From positions 85,789-149,788 of the forward strand of contig JAQGBZ010000142.1 in the NCBI GenBank assembly GCA_034687125.1: a stretch of 64,000 nt of DNA, written 5' to 3'. The notes beneath the pieces were generated by a model. It was not told the DNA's origin. It saw only the letters and a list, made by a program, of their open reading frames with translations, and searched no databases. Positions within the stretch are counted from its first letter, which is position 1. Every line of letters starts with the position of its first letter. Positions 63,918-64,000 of this stretch are shown in pieces. The position numbers and the translations under genes are program-made. This stretch comes from Neelides folsomi. Lineage: Eukaryota > Arthropoda > Collembola > Neelipleona > Neelidae.

Positions 63918-64000
63918 CACTCGACCTCGGTTAAGATCACCCCTCGGTTAAGATCACCTTTTTCTATGTTCCCGGCATAGGTATAGGAATTCTAATGCTT
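63918..64000. mobile_element. End of a pogo/Tigger-like DNA transposon, cut by the window edge
   Basis: After a TA dinucleotide (63916-63917) comes cactcgacctcggttaagat, then a second cctcggttaagatcacc in direct repeat. CCTCGGTTA-type termini next to TA are characteristic of pogo/Tigger elements. The interior and other end lie outside the window, so direction and coding capacity are unknown. Confidence 0.5.

Noticed and set aside
1-64000. CRISPR arrays, bacterial operons, rRNA or tRNA genes
   Set aside because: The window is eukaryotic with intron-rich genes. No regularly spaced repeat array, and no cloverleaf or rRNA segment was recognised by eye; a covariance-model scan would be the decisive test for tRNAs.

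Overview
This is eukaryotic DNA: AT-rich, with many short phase-consistent introns bounded by GT..AG and long non-coding stretches. The gene content points to an arthropod. It includes a nitric oxide synthase, an Sbf-type DENN/myotubularin protein, two insulin-superfamily genes of an arthropod kind and a degenerate mariner element. Compact introns and low GC would suit a small-genome hexapod or crustacean, but I cannot name the species. Exon models below were built by hand. Each was accepted only where donor, acceptor, reading phase and (where known) family sequence agreed.

Layout. 1-6202 (-): 5' three quarters of Sbf/MTMR5-13, running off the left edge. 6975-11426 (+): beta-COP (COPB1), complete in 17 exons, divergent from Sbf. 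12449-12998 (+): a small three-exon prepropeptide with an insulin-like cysteine pattern, gonadulin/Dilp8-like. 13889-17059 (-): an insulin/IGF-like precursor with textbook B- and A-chain motifs, a 46-nt micro-exon and a C-terminal extension; a broken mariner sits in its last intron. 17-19.8 kb: AT-rich spacer with a tandem duplication and a perfect palindrome. 19838-23188 (-): C2H2 zinc-finger factor. 24341-26285 (+): nurim. 27176-27914 (+): IMMP2L, followed after only 5 nt by 27920-29561 (+): ITFG2. 29.6-31.5 kb: three decayed tandem copies of a leucine-zipper-like exon and a palindromic element. 31567-34152 (-): BCKDK, complete. 34.2-38.4 kb: AT-rich spacer. 38385-50522 (-): nitric oxide synthase, 21 coding exons. 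53896-60314 (+): secreted double-VWC protein with a very long acidic Thr/Glu tail. 63174-63516 (+): short secreted peptide with a TATA promoter. The last ~80 bases look like the end of a pogo/Tigger-type transposon.

Functionally most genes are independent housekeeping genes: membrane traffic, mitochondrial protease, KICSTOR/mTORC1 control, branched-chain amino acid control and the nuclear envelope. The notable unit is the tail-to-tail pair of insulin-superfamily genes at 12.4-17.1 kb. It fits the published idea that arthropod IGF, relaxin and gonadulin genes arose by local duplication and often remain neighbours. The second notable point is the near-overlap of IMMP2L and ITFG2.
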